Source of the DNA: Zhaonella formicivorans
GTDB taxonomy: Bacteria > Bacillota > DUOV01 > Zhaonellaceae
DNA: 64,000 nt
Direction of reading: 5' to 3'
Assembly: GCF_004353525.1 (NCBI RefSeq)
Contig: NZ_CP085524.1
Location: 754,001-818,000, forward strand
In this document: positions 33,305 through 42,060 of the stretch, piece by piece
Layout of the letters: each line of letters starts with the position of its first letter
How positions within the stretch are numbered: position 1 is the first letter of the stretch
The notes under the pieces: model-generated
The model's database searches: none
Told to the model about the DNA's origin: nothing
What the model saw: the letters and a program-made list of their open reading frames with translations, nothing else
Program-made: the position numbers and the translations under genes

Positions 33305-34651
33305 ATGAAATTACATGGCACGATGAAAATAAATAATCAAGGCCATTTAGAAATTGGTGGCTGCGACACCGTGGAATTAGTTAAAGAATATGGCACTCCC
33401 CTGGTTGTCTTGGATGAAGCTCTGTTCCGGCAAACCTGTCGCCAATATTACCATTATTTTGTTGAACGTTTTCAGAATGCTGAAGTTATTTATGCCAGTA
33501 AGGCTTTTATCAGTCCTGCTGTTTGTAAGATTATTGAGGTAGAAGGCTTGGGACTGGATGTTGTTTCGGGAGGGGAATTATATACCGCCTTACAGGCGGA
33601 TTTTCCGGCCCGAAAGATATATTTTCATGGCAATAACAAAAGCCCGCAGGAATTGTCCATGGCCCTTGAGGCCAAGGTTGGCCGGATAGTGGTTGATAAT
33701 TTTTATGAGTTAGAAATGTTAGATAAAATGGCTGAACTTTTCAAGGTTAAGGCGGATATATTATTGCGGATAACCCCTGGTATTGAGGCCCATACTCATG
33801 AATTTATTAAGACAGGACAAATTGACTCTAAATTTGGGTTTACTTTACCTAACGGGCAAGCTCTGCAGGCTGTGCGGGAAGCTATAAATTTGCAGAATAT
33901 CAAGCTGCGGGGTTTGCATTGCCATATTGGCTCACAAATTTTTGAAATGGAATCTTATCGCCATGCAGCACAAGTCATGATGGGCTTTGTGAAAACCATC
34001 AAGAAAGAGCTGAACTTTGTAACTGAAGAACTAAATTTAGGGGGAGGCTTTGGCATTTATTACAAAGAAGGTGATACTCCTGCCCAGATTAAGGTTTACG
34101 CTGAAACTGTTATGAACACTGTCAAGGAACAAGCAAAACACCTGGGTTTAACAATGCCTAAAATTATAGTTGAGCCCGGTCGTTCCATTGTGGGCCCTGC
34201 GGGAACAACGCTTTACTCCGTGGGTTCGATCAAGGAGATCCCCGGCGTTCGCAAGTATGTAGCCGTAGACGGTGGAATGGCAGATAATATCAGACCTGCC
34301 CTTTATGGGGCAAAATACGAAGCCATCCTGGCCAACAAATGCACTCATCCAGCTGAAGAGACGATTTCAATTACGGGCAAATGCTGCGAGTCCGGAGATA
34401 TGTTGATTCATGATATTATGCTCCCTAAGGCAGAGGCTGGAGATGTTTTAGCAATTTCTTGCACCGGAGCATACGGATACTCAATGGCTAGCAACTATAA
34501 TTCCCTTGGCAAACCGGCGGTAGTTTTAGCTGTCGACGGCCATGCGGATTTGATCATTAAAAGAGAAAGCCATCAGGATTTGCTCAGGAACCACATTATT
34601 CCGGAACGGTTGCAAAAAGGAAAAACTATGTCATTTGCCTCAATGGGTTAA
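33305..34651 (+). CDS. lysA: Diaminopimelate decarboxylase
   Basis: PLP enzyme making L-lysine from meso-diaminopimelate, the last step of the pathway; it also withdraws the peptidoglycan precursor. The 448-residue alanine-racemase-fold enzyme has the PLP Lys in EVIYASKAF (about residue 62), GLGLDVVSGGELYTAL, HGNNKS, RGLHCHIGSQI, LNLGGGFGIYY, EPGRSIVG and the second active-site Cys in GKCCESGD. ATG 33305 follows AAGGGGCGATATAA. Its lysine riboswitch and own terminator make a self-contained regulon unit. Confidence 0.96.
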   Translation: MKLHGTMKINNQGHLEIGGCDTVELVKEYGTPLVVLDEALFRQTCRQYYHYFVERFQNAEVIYASKAFISPAVCKIIEVEGLGLDVVSGGELYTALQADFPARKIYFHGNNKSPQELSMALEAKVGRIVVDNFYELEMLDKMAELFKVKADILLRITPGIEAHTHEFIKTGQIDSKFGFTLPNGQALQAVREAINLQNIKLRGLHCHIGSQIFEMESYRHAAQVMMGFVKTIKKELNFVTEELNLGGGFGIYYKEGDTPAQIKVYAETVMNTVKEQAKHLGLTMPKIIVEPGRSIVGPAGTTLYSVGSIKEIPGVRKYVAVDGGMADNIRPALYGAKYEAILANKCTHPAEETISITGKCCESGDMLIHDIMLPKAEAGDVLAISCTGAYGYSMASNYNSLGKPAVVLAVDGHADLIIKRESHQDLLRNHIIPERLQKGKTMSFASMG

Positions 34652-34710
34652 AAAAAGCAAGGAAAAAGTTTCCGCACTACACTTGTCAAGCTGTCAAACT
34701 ATTTTACCAC

Positions 34711-34771
34711 AGCGTGGACAAAGCTAGCGCGCCAATCAGGTGTGCGTACCCGTTTTGCCCACGCTTTTTTT
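34711..34771 (+). terminator. Long hairpin terminator after lysA
   Basis: AGCGTGG (34711-34717) with CCACGCT (34759-34765), continued by CAAA/TTTG and an inner GCGCGCC/GGTGTGC stem; seven Ts follow. Confidence 0.82.
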
Positions 34772-34834
34772 ATTTTTATAAAGGATGTGTTGCCTATAGC
34801 GTCTCTCCCGGCATATTTGCACAATCAGGTTTTG

Positions 34835-34864
34835 TTGAAGTAGTTTATGAAAACATGATATAAT
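34835..34864 (+). promoter_or_regulatory. Sigma-A promoter of the site-2 protease/trpS/scpAB operon
   Basis: TTGAAG (34835-34840), 18 nt, TATAAT (34859-34864). Confidence 0.7.
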
Positions 34865-34920
34865 CTATAGAAATGCAAGACGAGACTGAGCGGTAAAAAA
34901 ATGCTTTGGGGAGTGGTGGG

Positions 34921-35541
34921 ATGTTTTTCGATAGCTGGATCGAAATTTTAGTAGGCATACCGGCAATTTTATTGGCTATAACTTTTCATGAGTTTGCCCA
35001 TGGAAAAACCGCAGCAATTCTAGGTGATCCAACACCTGAAAATGAAGGTAGGCTTTCACTGAATCCCCTTAAGCATTTGGATCCTTTGGGAGCATTGATG
35101 CTGCTGGTGGTAGGCTTTGGTTGGGCCAAGCCTGTACAGGTAAACCCGTTTCATTTTCGCGGTGACCGGCAAAAGGGAATGCTATACGTAGCCCTGTCCG
35201 GACCGCTGATGAATCTAATTCTCGCGTATTTAAGTACGGTTGCCGTAAGAATAGTAGGTCTGCATTCCGGAATTCTGGGAATGTTTTTCTATTATTTGAT
35301 GTGGTATAATGCAATGCTGGCAGTGTTCAACTTGGTTCCTTTACCACCCCTGGACGGTTCAAAAATCCTGGCCGGATTATTGCCGCGCAGTCAGGCCGCA
35401 GCCATTTACCGTTTGGAGGCATATGGCCCCATGATTTTGCTGCTTTTGCTGGCTACGGGTGTATTAGGAAGGCTTATTGGTCCGTTGGTAGATTTTGTAA
35501 TCCAGCTGCTGACCACAGCCGCAGGATGGGGAATATTCTAA
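34921..35541 (+). CDS. Site-2 protease family (M50) membrane metalloprotease
   Basis: A 206-residue polytopic protein with the zinc motif TFHEFAHG in the first hydrophobic region, GFGWAKPVQVNP, ALSGPLMNLILAY and the third metal ligand in LPPLDGSKIL. This matches the YwhC-like small M50 family, which lacks PDZ domains; the substrate is unknown. ATG 34921 follows GGGGAG by 6 nt; TTG 34906 is possible. It overlaps nothing but is only 20 bp before trpS. Neighbourhood (trpS-scpA-scpB) is the usual clostridial one. Confidence 0.9.
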   Translation: MFFDSWIEILVGIPAILLAITFHEFAHGKTAAILGDPTPENEGRLSLNPLKHLDPLGALMLLVVGFGWAKPVQVNPFHFRGDRQKGMLYVALSGPLMNLILAYLSTVAVRIVGLHSGILGMFFYYLMWYNAMLAVFNLVPLPPLDGSKILAGLLPRSQAAAIYRLEAYGPMILLLLLATGVLGRLIGPLVDFVIQLLTTAAGWGIF

Positions 35542-35561
35542 AGCTGAAAAGGAGATTGAAA

Positions 35562-36551
35562 ATGAGCAAAGGTATCATTTTGAGTGGTATGCGTCCAACA
35601 GGCAAGTTGCATATAGGTCATTTAAGCGTCCTGGAAAACTGGGTGAGATTACAAAGTGAGTATGAATGTAATTTTGCCATCGTAGATTGGCATGCTCTAA
35701 CCACCTCGTTTGATGACACCTCACTTATCAAAGAAAATGTTTGGAACATGGCTTTGGATTGGTTAGCTGTCGGCATTGATCCCGAAAAAAGTACGATCTT
35801 TATTCAATCCAGAATCCTGGAGCACGCTGAACTGCATCTTTTGTTCTCGATGTTCACTCCTTTATCCTGGTTGGAAAGGGTTCCTACTTATAAGGATCAA
35901 ATCCAGCAGCTTGGCATGCAGGGGAAAGATATCTCTACCTATGGATTTCTAGGTTACCCGCTGCTGCAGGCTGCAGATATTTTGGTTTACCGGGCTAATG
36001 CGGTTCCAGTCGGAGAAGATCAACTGCCGCATCTGGAATTATGCAGGGAGATTGCCCGCAGGTTTAACTTTCTTTACCAAACAAACCTGTTTCCCGAACC
36101 TCAGGCTTTGCTGGCTAAAATAGCTTGGCTTCCCGGTGTAGATGGACGCAAGATGTCTAAAAGCTACCATAATGAAATTGCTATTGACGCTAGTGAAGAG
36201 GAAATTGCGGCTAAAGTAAGACAGATGGTGACGGATCCGCAGCGCATTCACAAAACTGATCCGGGGCATCCGGAAGTTTGTACTGTTCATATCTACCAAA
36301 AATTATATAATACCGGTGGCATCGAAGAAATTACCGAAAGCTGCCGCAGTGGCGCTATTGGCTGTGTAGCATGCAAAAAGCAACTGGCTGCCAAGATTAA
36401 TGAAGCGTTAATGCCCATTAGAGAAAAAAGGAAAGGACTGGCTGCAAAACCGCAACTGGTCAAAGAAATTTTAGCTGCAGGAGAAGAATGCGCAAGAAAG
36501 AAAGCACGGGAAACTATGCAATTGGTCAGGGAAGCAATGGGTGTCCAATAA
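35562..36551 (+). CDS. trpS: Tryptophanyl-tRNA synthetase
   Basis: Class I aminoacyl-tRNA synthetase charging tRNA-Trp. The 329 residues show the HIGH motif in GKLHIGHLSVLENW, DWHALTT, the Trp-binding GEDQLPHLELCREIARRFN and the KMSKS loop DGRKMSKSYHN. AAAAGGAGATTGAAA precedes ATG 35562; a longer in-frame frame extends into the previous gene without a better site. No T-box leader precedes it, so its expression follows the operon promoter upstream of the protease gene. Confidence 0.96.
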   Translation: MSKGIILSGMRPTGKLHIGHLSVLENWVRLQSEYECNFAIVDWHALTTSFDDTSLIKENVWNMALDWLAVGIDPEKSTIFIQSRILEHAELHLLFSMFTPLSWLERVPTYKDQIQQLGMQGKDISTYGFLGYPLLQAADILVYRANAVPVGEDQLPHLELCREIARRFNFLYQTNLFPEPQALLAKIAWLPGVDGRKMSKSYHNEIAIDASEEEIAAKVRQMVTDPQRIHKTDPGHPEVCTVHIYQKLYNTGGIEEITESCRSGAIGCVACKKQLAAKINEALMPIREKRKGLAAKPQLVKEILAAGEECARKKARETMQLVREAMGVQ

Positions 36552-36569
36552 ATTTTGAGGTGAGGAGCT

Positions 36570-37325
36570 TTGAGCTATCATATTACTTTAGATGTTTTTG
36601 AAGGTCCTTTAGATTTGCTCCTCCATTTAATCCAGAAGCAAAAACTAGATATTTATGACATCCCAATTGCCCAGATTACAGAGCAGTATTTAGCTTATCT
36701 CTCAGCGATGCAGCAGCTTGATCTTGAGGTGGCAAGTGAATTTTTAGTGATGGCTGCCACTTTGTTGGCCATAAAAGCAAAAATGCTTTTACCCCGCAAA
36801 GCTGCAGAACCGGAAGAAGCAGGGGAAGAACCGGAAGACCCCAGGGAAGAACTGGTTCAGCGTTTGGTAGAGTATCAGAAATTTAAAGAAGCTGCCAGTT
36901 TATTAAAAAATAAAGAGGTAAGGCAAGCACAAGTATTCTTTCGACCTTTGGATCAGGAAATCCTGGAAAAGGCCCTTAAGCAGATCAATCCACTGGAAAA
37001 CGTACATTTAAACGATCTGCTTGGAGCATTGCAAAAAGTATTGGCAGAGGCACCTCAAGAAGAGACTCATGAAATTTCCAAAGAAGAAATAACAATTGTC
37101 GACAAAATGGATTATATCAGTAAACTCTTGGAAAGAGAGCAAGGTGGAGTTATTTTTCAAAATCTTTTTCCGCCTGGGACATCGCGTTTGGAAATAGTAA
37201 TAACCTTTTTAGCTTTGCTGGAACTTATACGTTTACAAAAAGCAGCCGTTAACCAAAGTTCAAGTTACGGACCATTATGGATCTACCCTAAAGTTTGGCA
37301 GGAGGAAGAGGGTCGTGTTGTTTAG
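36570..37325 (+). CDS. scpA: Segregation and condensation protein A
   Basis: Kleisin subunit linking SMC heads in the bacterial condensin complex. A 251-residue protein: N-terminal YHITLDVFEGPLDLLLHLIQKQKLDIYDIPI (SMC neck binding), an acidic middle linker, and a C-terminal winged helix around FLALLELIRLQKAAVNQ. TTG 36570 follows GAGGTGAGGAGC, a strong site, so the rare start is credible. It overlaps scpB by 11 bp. Confidence 0.95.
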   Translation: MSYHITLDVFEGPLDLLLHLIQKQKLDIYDIPIAQITEQYLAYLSAMQQLDLEVASEFLVMAATLLAIKAKMLLPRKAAEPEEAGEEPEDPREELVQRLVEYQKFKEAASLLKNKEVRQAQVFFRPLDQEILEKALKQINPLENVHLNDLLGALQKVLAEAPQEETHEISKEEITIVDKMDYISKLLEREQGGVIFQNLFPPGTSRLEIVITFLALLELIRLQKAAVNQSSSYGPLWIYPKVWQEEEGRVV

Positions 37326-37842
37326 CGAAGATAAAAAGGCTATTCTCGAATGTTTGCTTTTTATGGCGTCAGAGCCCGTTTCACTCCCCAAATTGGCTGA
37401 ATTGGCGGAACTAAATGAAGAAGATGTGCTGCTGCTTTTAAATGAGCTGAAGCTGGAACTGGAAAACCCGGTCCATGGAATTCAGCTAGTGGAAGTTGCT
37501 GAGGGATATCGTATAGCAACCAAGCCGCAATTTGCGCCTTATGTGGAAAAACTTTATAAACCGCAGTCAACCCACCTTTCCCATGCAGCGTTAGAAACTT
37601 TAGCTATTATAGCTTATAAGCAACCTATCACCAGAGCAGAAATAGAATCGATCCGGGGGGTTAAGGTTGACGGGGTTCTGAATAATTTAATTGAACGTAA
37701 TTTAGTCCAAGAAGTTGGACGAAAAGAGGGACCGGGTAGACCAATATTATATGGCACAACCACCGATTTCCTATGTTATTTTGGCCTAAAAAACCTGCAG
37801 GAATTGCCTAACTTTGAAGAATTGAGAACAATTGCTAAGTGA
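37315..37842 (+). CDS. scpB: Segregation and condensation protein B
   Basis: Dimeric winged-helix partner of ScpA in the SMC complex. 175 residues: two winged helices, with KKAILECLLFMASEPVSLPKLAEL near the start and THLSHAALETLAIIAYKQPITRAEIESIRGVKVDGVLNNLIERNLV in the second half, which is the family signature. The start is GTG 37315 (TTG 37318 possible) after GGAGGAAGAGGG. A perfect-palindrome terminator follows. Confidence 0.95.
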   Translation: MLFSEDKKAILECLLFMASEPVSLPKLAELAELNEEDVLLLLNELKLELENPVHGIQLVEVAEGYRIATKPQFAPYVEKLYKPQSTHLSHAALETLAIIAYKQPITRAEIESIRGVKVDGVLNNLIERNLVQEVGRKEGPGRPILYGTTTDFLCYFGLKNLQELPNFEELRTIAK

Positions 37843-37854
37843 AAAAACGATGAT

Positions 37855-37889
37855 ATAAAAAATAACCACTGTCAGTGGTTATTTTTTAT
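37855..37889 (+). terminator. Terminator after scpB
   Basis: ATAAAAAATAACCACTG and its complement CAGTGGTTATTTTTTAT around a single T. It would also function on the minus strand. Confidence 0.9.
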
Positions 37890-38024
37890 ATTTAGAAGGG
37901 AATAGTTTAGCAAATAACAGCAGAAAGGGGCAAATGCTTTACAGCGGATGGAATATCCAATGCAAAAAAGGGAAATATAACCTTGGGTAAAGGTGGAAAA
38001 GGGGGAGGTCAGCACAGTTCCTCG

Positions 38025-38747
38025 ATGACAATTTTAATTGCATTACTAGCTTTCGCAGTTCTGCTGTTTTGGCTGCCTCTTACTTTTGAAATATTTTACC
38101 ACAAAGATCGTGAGAACGATCTGCTGATTTGCAGTTTACGACTAACAGCGGTTTGGCAACTGTACAGGTTGGAAATCCCATCGGTATACTCAAATTTTAG
38201 TATTATAGGGAACAAGATGTTTGCTTTGGAGACTGAAATGCCAAATTCACTGGGAAATACGGAAGAACATAAGGTAGAAATAAGCAAGCCTCTTAAGCTG
38301 CTTTCCGATGTTTGGCCAACACTGCAAGTAATTTATACTCAATTTAAGAAGATTTATGCAAAAATTAATAAAGTCAATCGTGACTTTTTTAGGACAATCA
38401 GTTGTGAGGAATTAACGTGGCACACAGCGATCGGTTTGCCCGATGCTGCCCTAACGGCTATTTCCACAGGTTTTCTGTGGAATCTGAAAAATTTAGTTTT
38501 TAATAACCTCCATAATAATGTAAGAGTTGCCTTTAACAAACCGTCTTTTGAAGTAAAACCCGTTTTTAACTCCAAGTGCTTTGATGTTAACTTTAAGTGC
38601 ATATTTGCTGTGCGCTTAGGTAATATTATATTTGCAGGATTGAAATTATTGGTATTGATTCTAGGCTTAATAACATGTAAAGGGGGCAACCACAATGAGC
38701 GATCATCCGATAGAAGCGCTAATGAAAACGGCAATGGAAAGCATTAA
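38025..38747 (+). CDS. DUF2953 domain protein
   Basis: A 240-residue protein with an N-terminal membrane helix (ILIALLAFAVLLFWLPLTFEIFY), a beta-rich middle part, and the DUF2953 C-terminal core around ISCEELTWHTAIGLPDAALTAISTGFLWNLKNLVF, ending with a hydrophobic stretch (IIFAGLKLLVLILGLI). It is found beside gerW/ytfJ in spore formers and is likely sporulation-related, but its role is unknown. Start uncertain: GGGGGAGG lies 16 nt before ATG 38025; TTG 37983 would add a Gly/Lys-rich 14 residues. It overlaps gerW by 53 bp. Confidence 0.8.
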   Translation: MTILIALLAFAVLLFWLPLTFEIFYHKDRENDLLICSLRLTAVWQLYRLEIPSVYSNFSIIGNKMFALETEMPNSLGNTEEHKVEISKPLKLLSDVWPTLQVIYTQFKKIYAKINKVNRDFFRTISCEELTWHTAIGLPDAALTAISTGFLWNLKNLVFNNLHNNVRVAFNKPSFEVKPVFNSKCFDVNFKCIFAVRLGNIIFAGLKLLVLILGLITCKGGNHNERSSDRSANENGNGKH

Positions 38748-39120
38748 AGAGATGGTAGATGTAAATACAGTGGTTGGCGATCCGGTAGAGACTCCGGACG
38801 GCAGCGTAATTGTCCCAGTATCCAGAGTGTCGTGCGGTTTTGTAGCAGGTGGAGGTGAATATGAAGCAGCTAATGGTAAAGAAAATGAGAAATCATTGCC
38901 TTTCGGAGGTGGCAGTGGCGCAGGAGTATCTGTCCAACCGGTTGGTTTTCTCGTAGTTGGCCATGATCAGATTAGGCTTTTACCGGTAGACGGAAACGCT
39001 ATCTTCGATCGCTTGATTGATGTAACTCCGAAAGTCATTTCACAAATCCAATCATTTTTCAGCAAAAAACAAGCACCTAATATTGAACAAATTACCCATG
39101 ATTTGCAAGGCGGCGTTTAA
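38695..39120 (+). CDS. gerW: GerW/YtfJ family spore protein
   Basis: A 141-residue soluble protein: HPIEALMKTAMESIKEMVDVNTVVGDPVETPDGSVIVPVSRVSCGFVAGGGEY, a glycine-rich loop GGGSGAGVSVQPVGFLVV, and a helical tail. It matches GerW (YtfJ), a forespore protein needed for L-alanine/SleB-dependent germination in Bacillus. AAAGGGGGCAACCACA provides the ribosome site inside the previous gene. A strong terminator follows immediately. Confidence 0.94.
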   Translation: MSDHPIEALMKTAMESIKEMVDVNTVVGDPVETPDGSVIVPVSRVSCGFVAGGGEYEAANGKENEKSLPFGGGSGAGVSVQPVGFLVVGHDQIRLLPVDGNAIFDRLIDVTPKVISQIQSFFSKKQAPNIEQITHDLQGGV

Positions 39121-39146
39121 AAACACTTCGAGAGAAGTGTTTTTTT
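39121..39146 (+). terminator. Terminator after gerW
   Basis: AAACACTTC (39121-39129), loop GAGA, GAAGTGTTT (39134-39142), T-run. Confidence 0.92.
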
Positions 39147-39210
39147 AGATCCAGATTAGTTCTAGAATAAACCAGATTTACATAAGTTTACTAAGAGTGG
39201 GGGGATTGGC

Positions 39211-39804
39211 TTGGTAAACGTGATCTGGTTTATTTTACTGGGGGCCGGGATCTTTACAGCTGCTCTTAACGGCAAAATTGAAGTCATAACCACAGCTGCA
39301 CTGAATTCGGCCAAAGCAGCTGTTAATATCGGTTTTGAGCTAATCGGTTTGATGGCTTTGTGGCTAGGTTTACTAAAGATTGCGGAGGAAGCGGGATTTG
39401 TTAATTTTGTTGCCAGGATCTTCAAACCTTTAACCGGGTTCTTATTTCCCAGCATTCCCAAAGATCATCCCGCCATGGGAGCAATTGTGATGAACCTCAG
39501 CGCCAATATTTTAGGCCTGGGCAATGCCGCCACTCCTTTGGGTTTAAAAGCCATGCAAGAAATGCAAAAATTAAATCAAAATAACGAAGAAGCATCTGAA
39601 GCAATGTGCACTTTTCTGGGACTAAACACTTCCTGTATTACCCTAATTCCTGCAACGATTATTGGCATCCGGGCTTCTGCCGGCTCCGCAGATCCTACGG
39701 AAATAGTAGGCACAACCATTTTCACCACTGCTGTCGGCATGCTTGCGGCGATTGTTGCCGACCGCTTGTTGCGCAATACTTACCGCAAAAAGAAAAGGTG
39801 GTAG
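39211..39804 (+). CDS. spmA: Spore maturation protein A
   Basis: A nucleoside-recognition-domain (Gate) membrane protein of 197 residues; with SpmB it is needed for normal spore core dehydration. Visible: IWFILLGAGIFTAALNGKIEVITTAAL, ELIGLMALWLGLLKIAEEAGFV, GAIVMNLSANILGLGNAATPLGLKAM and LGLNTSCITLIPATIIG. The start is TTG 39211 after GGGGGGATTGGC. spmB begins 7 bp downstream. Confidence 0.94.
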   Translation: MVNVIWFILLGAGIFTAALNGKIEVITTAALNSAKAAVNIGFELIGLMALWLGLLKIAEEAGFVNFVARIFKPLTGFLFPSIPKDHPAMGAIVMNLSANILGLGNAATPLGLKAMQEMQKLNQNNEEASEAMCTFLGLNTSCITLIPATIIGIRASAGSADPTEIVGTTIFTTAVGMLAAIVADRLLRNTYRKKKRW

Positions 39805-39811
39805 CAGTTCC

Positions 39812-40345
39812 ATGTGGGTTCTGGATGTGATTTCTCGCTGGGCAATCCCCTTTTTACTTTTTACTATACCTCTGGTCGGCTTGTTTAAAGGTATCCGAGT
39901 TTACGAAACCTTTGTCACCGGTGCTGAACAAGGTTTTATCACGGCAATTAAGATTATTCCCTTTTTGGTTGGGATGCTCACCGCCATTGGTGTTTTTAGG
40001 GCTTCCGGGGCTATGGATTATTTTGTGGATTTTTTAAGCCCCCTTTTGCAGCTGCTCCATTTCCCGCCTGAAATATTGCCTTTGGCCATCATGAGGCCCC
40101 TCTCGGGTGGGGGTTCTTTAGGTATTGCTGCCGAATTAATCCACACCTATGGCCCGGATTCTTTTATCGGTCGGCTGGCATCCACTATGCAGGGAAGTAC
40201 GGATACAACATTTTATATAATCACTGTTTATTTTGGCTCCGTAGGGATTAAGAAGTATCGCTATGCTATCACTTTAGGGTTGATTGCCGATCTAACCACT
40301 TTACTAGCAGCGATTTTTATCACTAACCTGCTTTTTCCAAGTTAG
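39812..40345 (+). CDS. spmB: Spore maturation protein B
   Basis: Partner of SpmA; a 177-residue membrane protein with the same Gate domain: WAIPFLLFTIPLVGLFKGIRVYETFVTGAEQGFITAIKIIPFLVGMLTAIGVFRASGA, LPLAIMRPLSGGGSLGI and MQGSTDTTFYIITVYFGSVGI. ATG 39812 is preceded by AGGTGG 9 nt upstream; a longer frame would run back into spmA with no site. A terminator follows. Confidence 0.94.
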   Translation: MWVLDVISRWAIPFLLFTIPLVGLFKGIRVYETFVTGAEQGFITAIKIIPFLVGMLTAIGVFRASGAMDYFVDFLSPLLQLLHFPPEILPLAIMRPLSGGGSLGIAAELIHTYGPDSFIGRLASTMQGSTDTTFYIITVYFGSVGIKKYRYAITLGLIADLTTLLAAIFITNLLFPS

Positions 40346-40352
40346 GCAATTG

Positions 40353-40385
40353 AAATATGCCAACCCTCGTTTGGCATATTTTTAT
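40353..40385 (+). terminator. Terminator after spmB
   Basis: AAATATGCCAA (40353-40363), 7-nt loop, TTGGCATATTT (40371-40381), T-rich tail. Confidence 0.88.
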
Positions 40386-40496
40386 TTTTTGGCAGGTAAA
40401 TTACTTTATTTTGGCAAATATATTATTACTTCACCTTTTTGGACAGGCTATCAGTAGTAAAAAGAGCAGCACATTAGAAAGCTGGCGGGTGATAAA

Positions 40497-41234
40497 TTGA
40501 GTGAAATACGCTTGCACAAACTGCTGGCCGAAGCCGGAATTGCTTCCAGGCGGACCAGCGAAAAATTAATTGCCGCAGGGAAAGTTTATGTAAACGGGCA
40601 AAAAGTTACCAAAATGGGTTTTAAGGTCATCCCGGAGCATGATGTGGTTACTGTTGAAGGTAAGCCTGTAAAGCTTCCCGCAACCAAAATTTACTTGCTC
40701 CTAAATAAACCCCGGGGATTTGTGACAACGCTTAAAGATCCGCAAGGGAGACGAACAATAGTTGACCTTTTACCGGATGTTCCCGAGCGGGTTCATCCGG
40801 TGGGCCGGCTGGATTATGATACTGAAGGGTTATTGCTTCTGACCAACGATGGCCAGTTTACTTACGCACTGACCCACCCCAAACACCTGATCGAAAAAAC
40901 TTATCTGGCTTTAGTTAAAGGGGTTCCCGATCATGCTGATTTACAACAGCTACGTTCCGGCATCATGTTAGCTGACGGTATAACGGCCCCGGCTAAAGCC
41001 CGGATTGTCCGTAAGTTTAAAGGTATGGCTCTAATAGAGCTAACAATCCATGAAGGCCGTAACCGCCAGGTCAGACGGATGCTTGAGGCTTTAGGACACC
41101 CGGTGCTCCGTTTGAAAAGAACTAAAATAGGCAACTTAGGTTTGGGCAAATTACGAGTAGGCCAGTACCGTTATTTGGAACGAAAGGAAGTGGAAGGTTT
41201 GTTGGGATACGGTTCTAATGGCGCCACTGGCTGA
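40497..41234 (+). CDS. rluB: Pseudouridine synthase RluB (RsuA/RluB family)
   Basis: Isomerises uridine in rRNA. The 245-residue protein has an N-terminal S4 RNA-binding domain (RLHKLLAEAGIASRRTSEKLIAAGKVYVNGQKV), the catalytic Asp in HPVGRLDYDTEGLLLLTNDG, and the C-terminal motifs EKTYLALVKG and EGRNRQVRRMLEALGHPVLRLKRTKIG. TTG 40497 is the likely start after GCTGGCGGGTGA. It follows spmAB as in many Clostridia. Its 3' end overlaps the convergent next gene by 20 bp. Confidence 0.94.
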   Translation: MSEIRLHKLLAEAGIASRRTSEKLIAAGKVYVNGQKVTKMGFKVIPEHDVVTVEGKPVKLPATKIYLLLNKPRGFVTTLKDPQGRRTIVDLLPDVPERVHPVGRLDYDTEGLLLLTNDGQFTYALTHPKHLIEKTYLALVKGVPDHADLQQLRSGIMLADGITAPAKARIVRKFKGMALIELTIHEGRNRQVRRMLEALGHPVLRLKRTKIGNLGLGKLRVGQYRYLERKEVEGLLGYGSNGATG

Positions 41235-41661
41235 TATCCTTGCCCCCATAGCCATCCAAAATGTTAGCTGTTTGCTTGGCATGATCGTTATTGGTTTCTA
41301 TGACTAGTAAAATTAAGCCGGCTGAAACTTGGCTTCGGTAGTATGCGGCGTGGTTACCATCGACCCCGTAATAGTTTAATGAAACAGCAAGGTTTTTATC
41401 TCCTTGTTTCAGGGCGCCGCTCAAGGGGCCACCTGCTACAACAGAGCCAATTTCTTCGACTGGCAGAGGCCCCGCCTGAACTAATATGCCGTTAAAATCG
41501 GGCAGCGGTGCGCCTGGATTGCCGGAATTTGTATTTTCATTATGTTTAACTACAAGTGAAATTTGGTTGTTGGCAAGCCCTTTCTCGCCGATTTCTTTAA
41601 TGGCTCTACGGGCTTCATCCATGGATTTAAATGTGGCTAAAATTACACTGCGATTGCTCAA
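41215..41661 (-). CDS. General stress protein 17M-like (YflT-type) protein
   Basis: A 148-residue minus-strand protein. The N-terminus RSVILATFKSMDEARRAIKEIGEKGLANNQISLVV is the GSP17M/YflT ferredoxin-like domain. The middle has GSVVAGGPLSGAL, a short Gly-rich stretch in place of the usual hydrophobic insert. The C-terminal YYRSQVSAGLILLVIET and TANILDGYGGKD follow the family pattern, with the YYxxxVxxG segment near residue 105. AGGAGGGCATAC precedes its ATG. Function unknown, possibly stress or sporulation related. Confidence 0.8.
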   Translation of the reverse strand: MSNRSVILATFKSMDEARRAIKEIGEKGLANNQISLVVKHNENTNSGNPGAPLPDFNGILVQAGPLPVEEIGSVVAGGPLSGALKQGDKNLAVSLNYYGVDGNHAAYYRSQVSAGLILLVIETNNDHAKQTANILDGYGGKDISQWRH

Positions 41662-41781
41662 AGTATGCCCTCCTTTACAGGGAATTTGCTATTAGGTTTG
41701 CTGGTTGGTAGATTATTTATGCACTTCATTGTAAAGAATAGAAGATAAAAGAAATTATGGATTTCAGAAAGGAAGGTTAGT

Positions 41782-42021
41782 ATGCCTAGATGCTTAGGTT
41801 GTGGCAATTCTTCCCACTTTGTAAGCACTGCAGTTCCTCGTACAGTTCCTTGGAACAATGGACCAAATTCAGGTTTAATAGGAGTTTTTGCTGAAGGAGC
41901 ACTTGTGAACATTGAGAACCAGGGAATGGATTTCGAGCAAATCCAGGCTGCTTGGAATAACCCACATCAATATTTTGATTCATGTAGTTACTGCGGATCC
42001 ACAAATATAGTCTGGCCTTAG
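41782..42021 (+). CDS. Small zinc-ribbon-like protein
   Basis: A 79-residue protein with CxxC at both ends (RCLGCGNSSHF and SCSYCGSTNIVW), the layout of a four-Cys zinc ribbon with a long insert. The insert is hydrophilic (NGPNSGLIGVFAEGALVNIENQGMDF and so on). GGAAGG precedes ATG 41782. It is divergent from the stress-protein gene and 39 bp upstream of cobO. No family name is recognised. Confidence 0.65.
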   Translation: MPRCLGCGNSSHFVSTAVPRTVPWNNGPNSGLIGVFAEGALVNIENQGMDFEQIQAAWNNPHQYFDSCSYCGSTNIVWP

Positions 42022-42060
42022 AAAGTAGATAAAGTAGATAAGGAAAGGTGAAGAGAGCTA

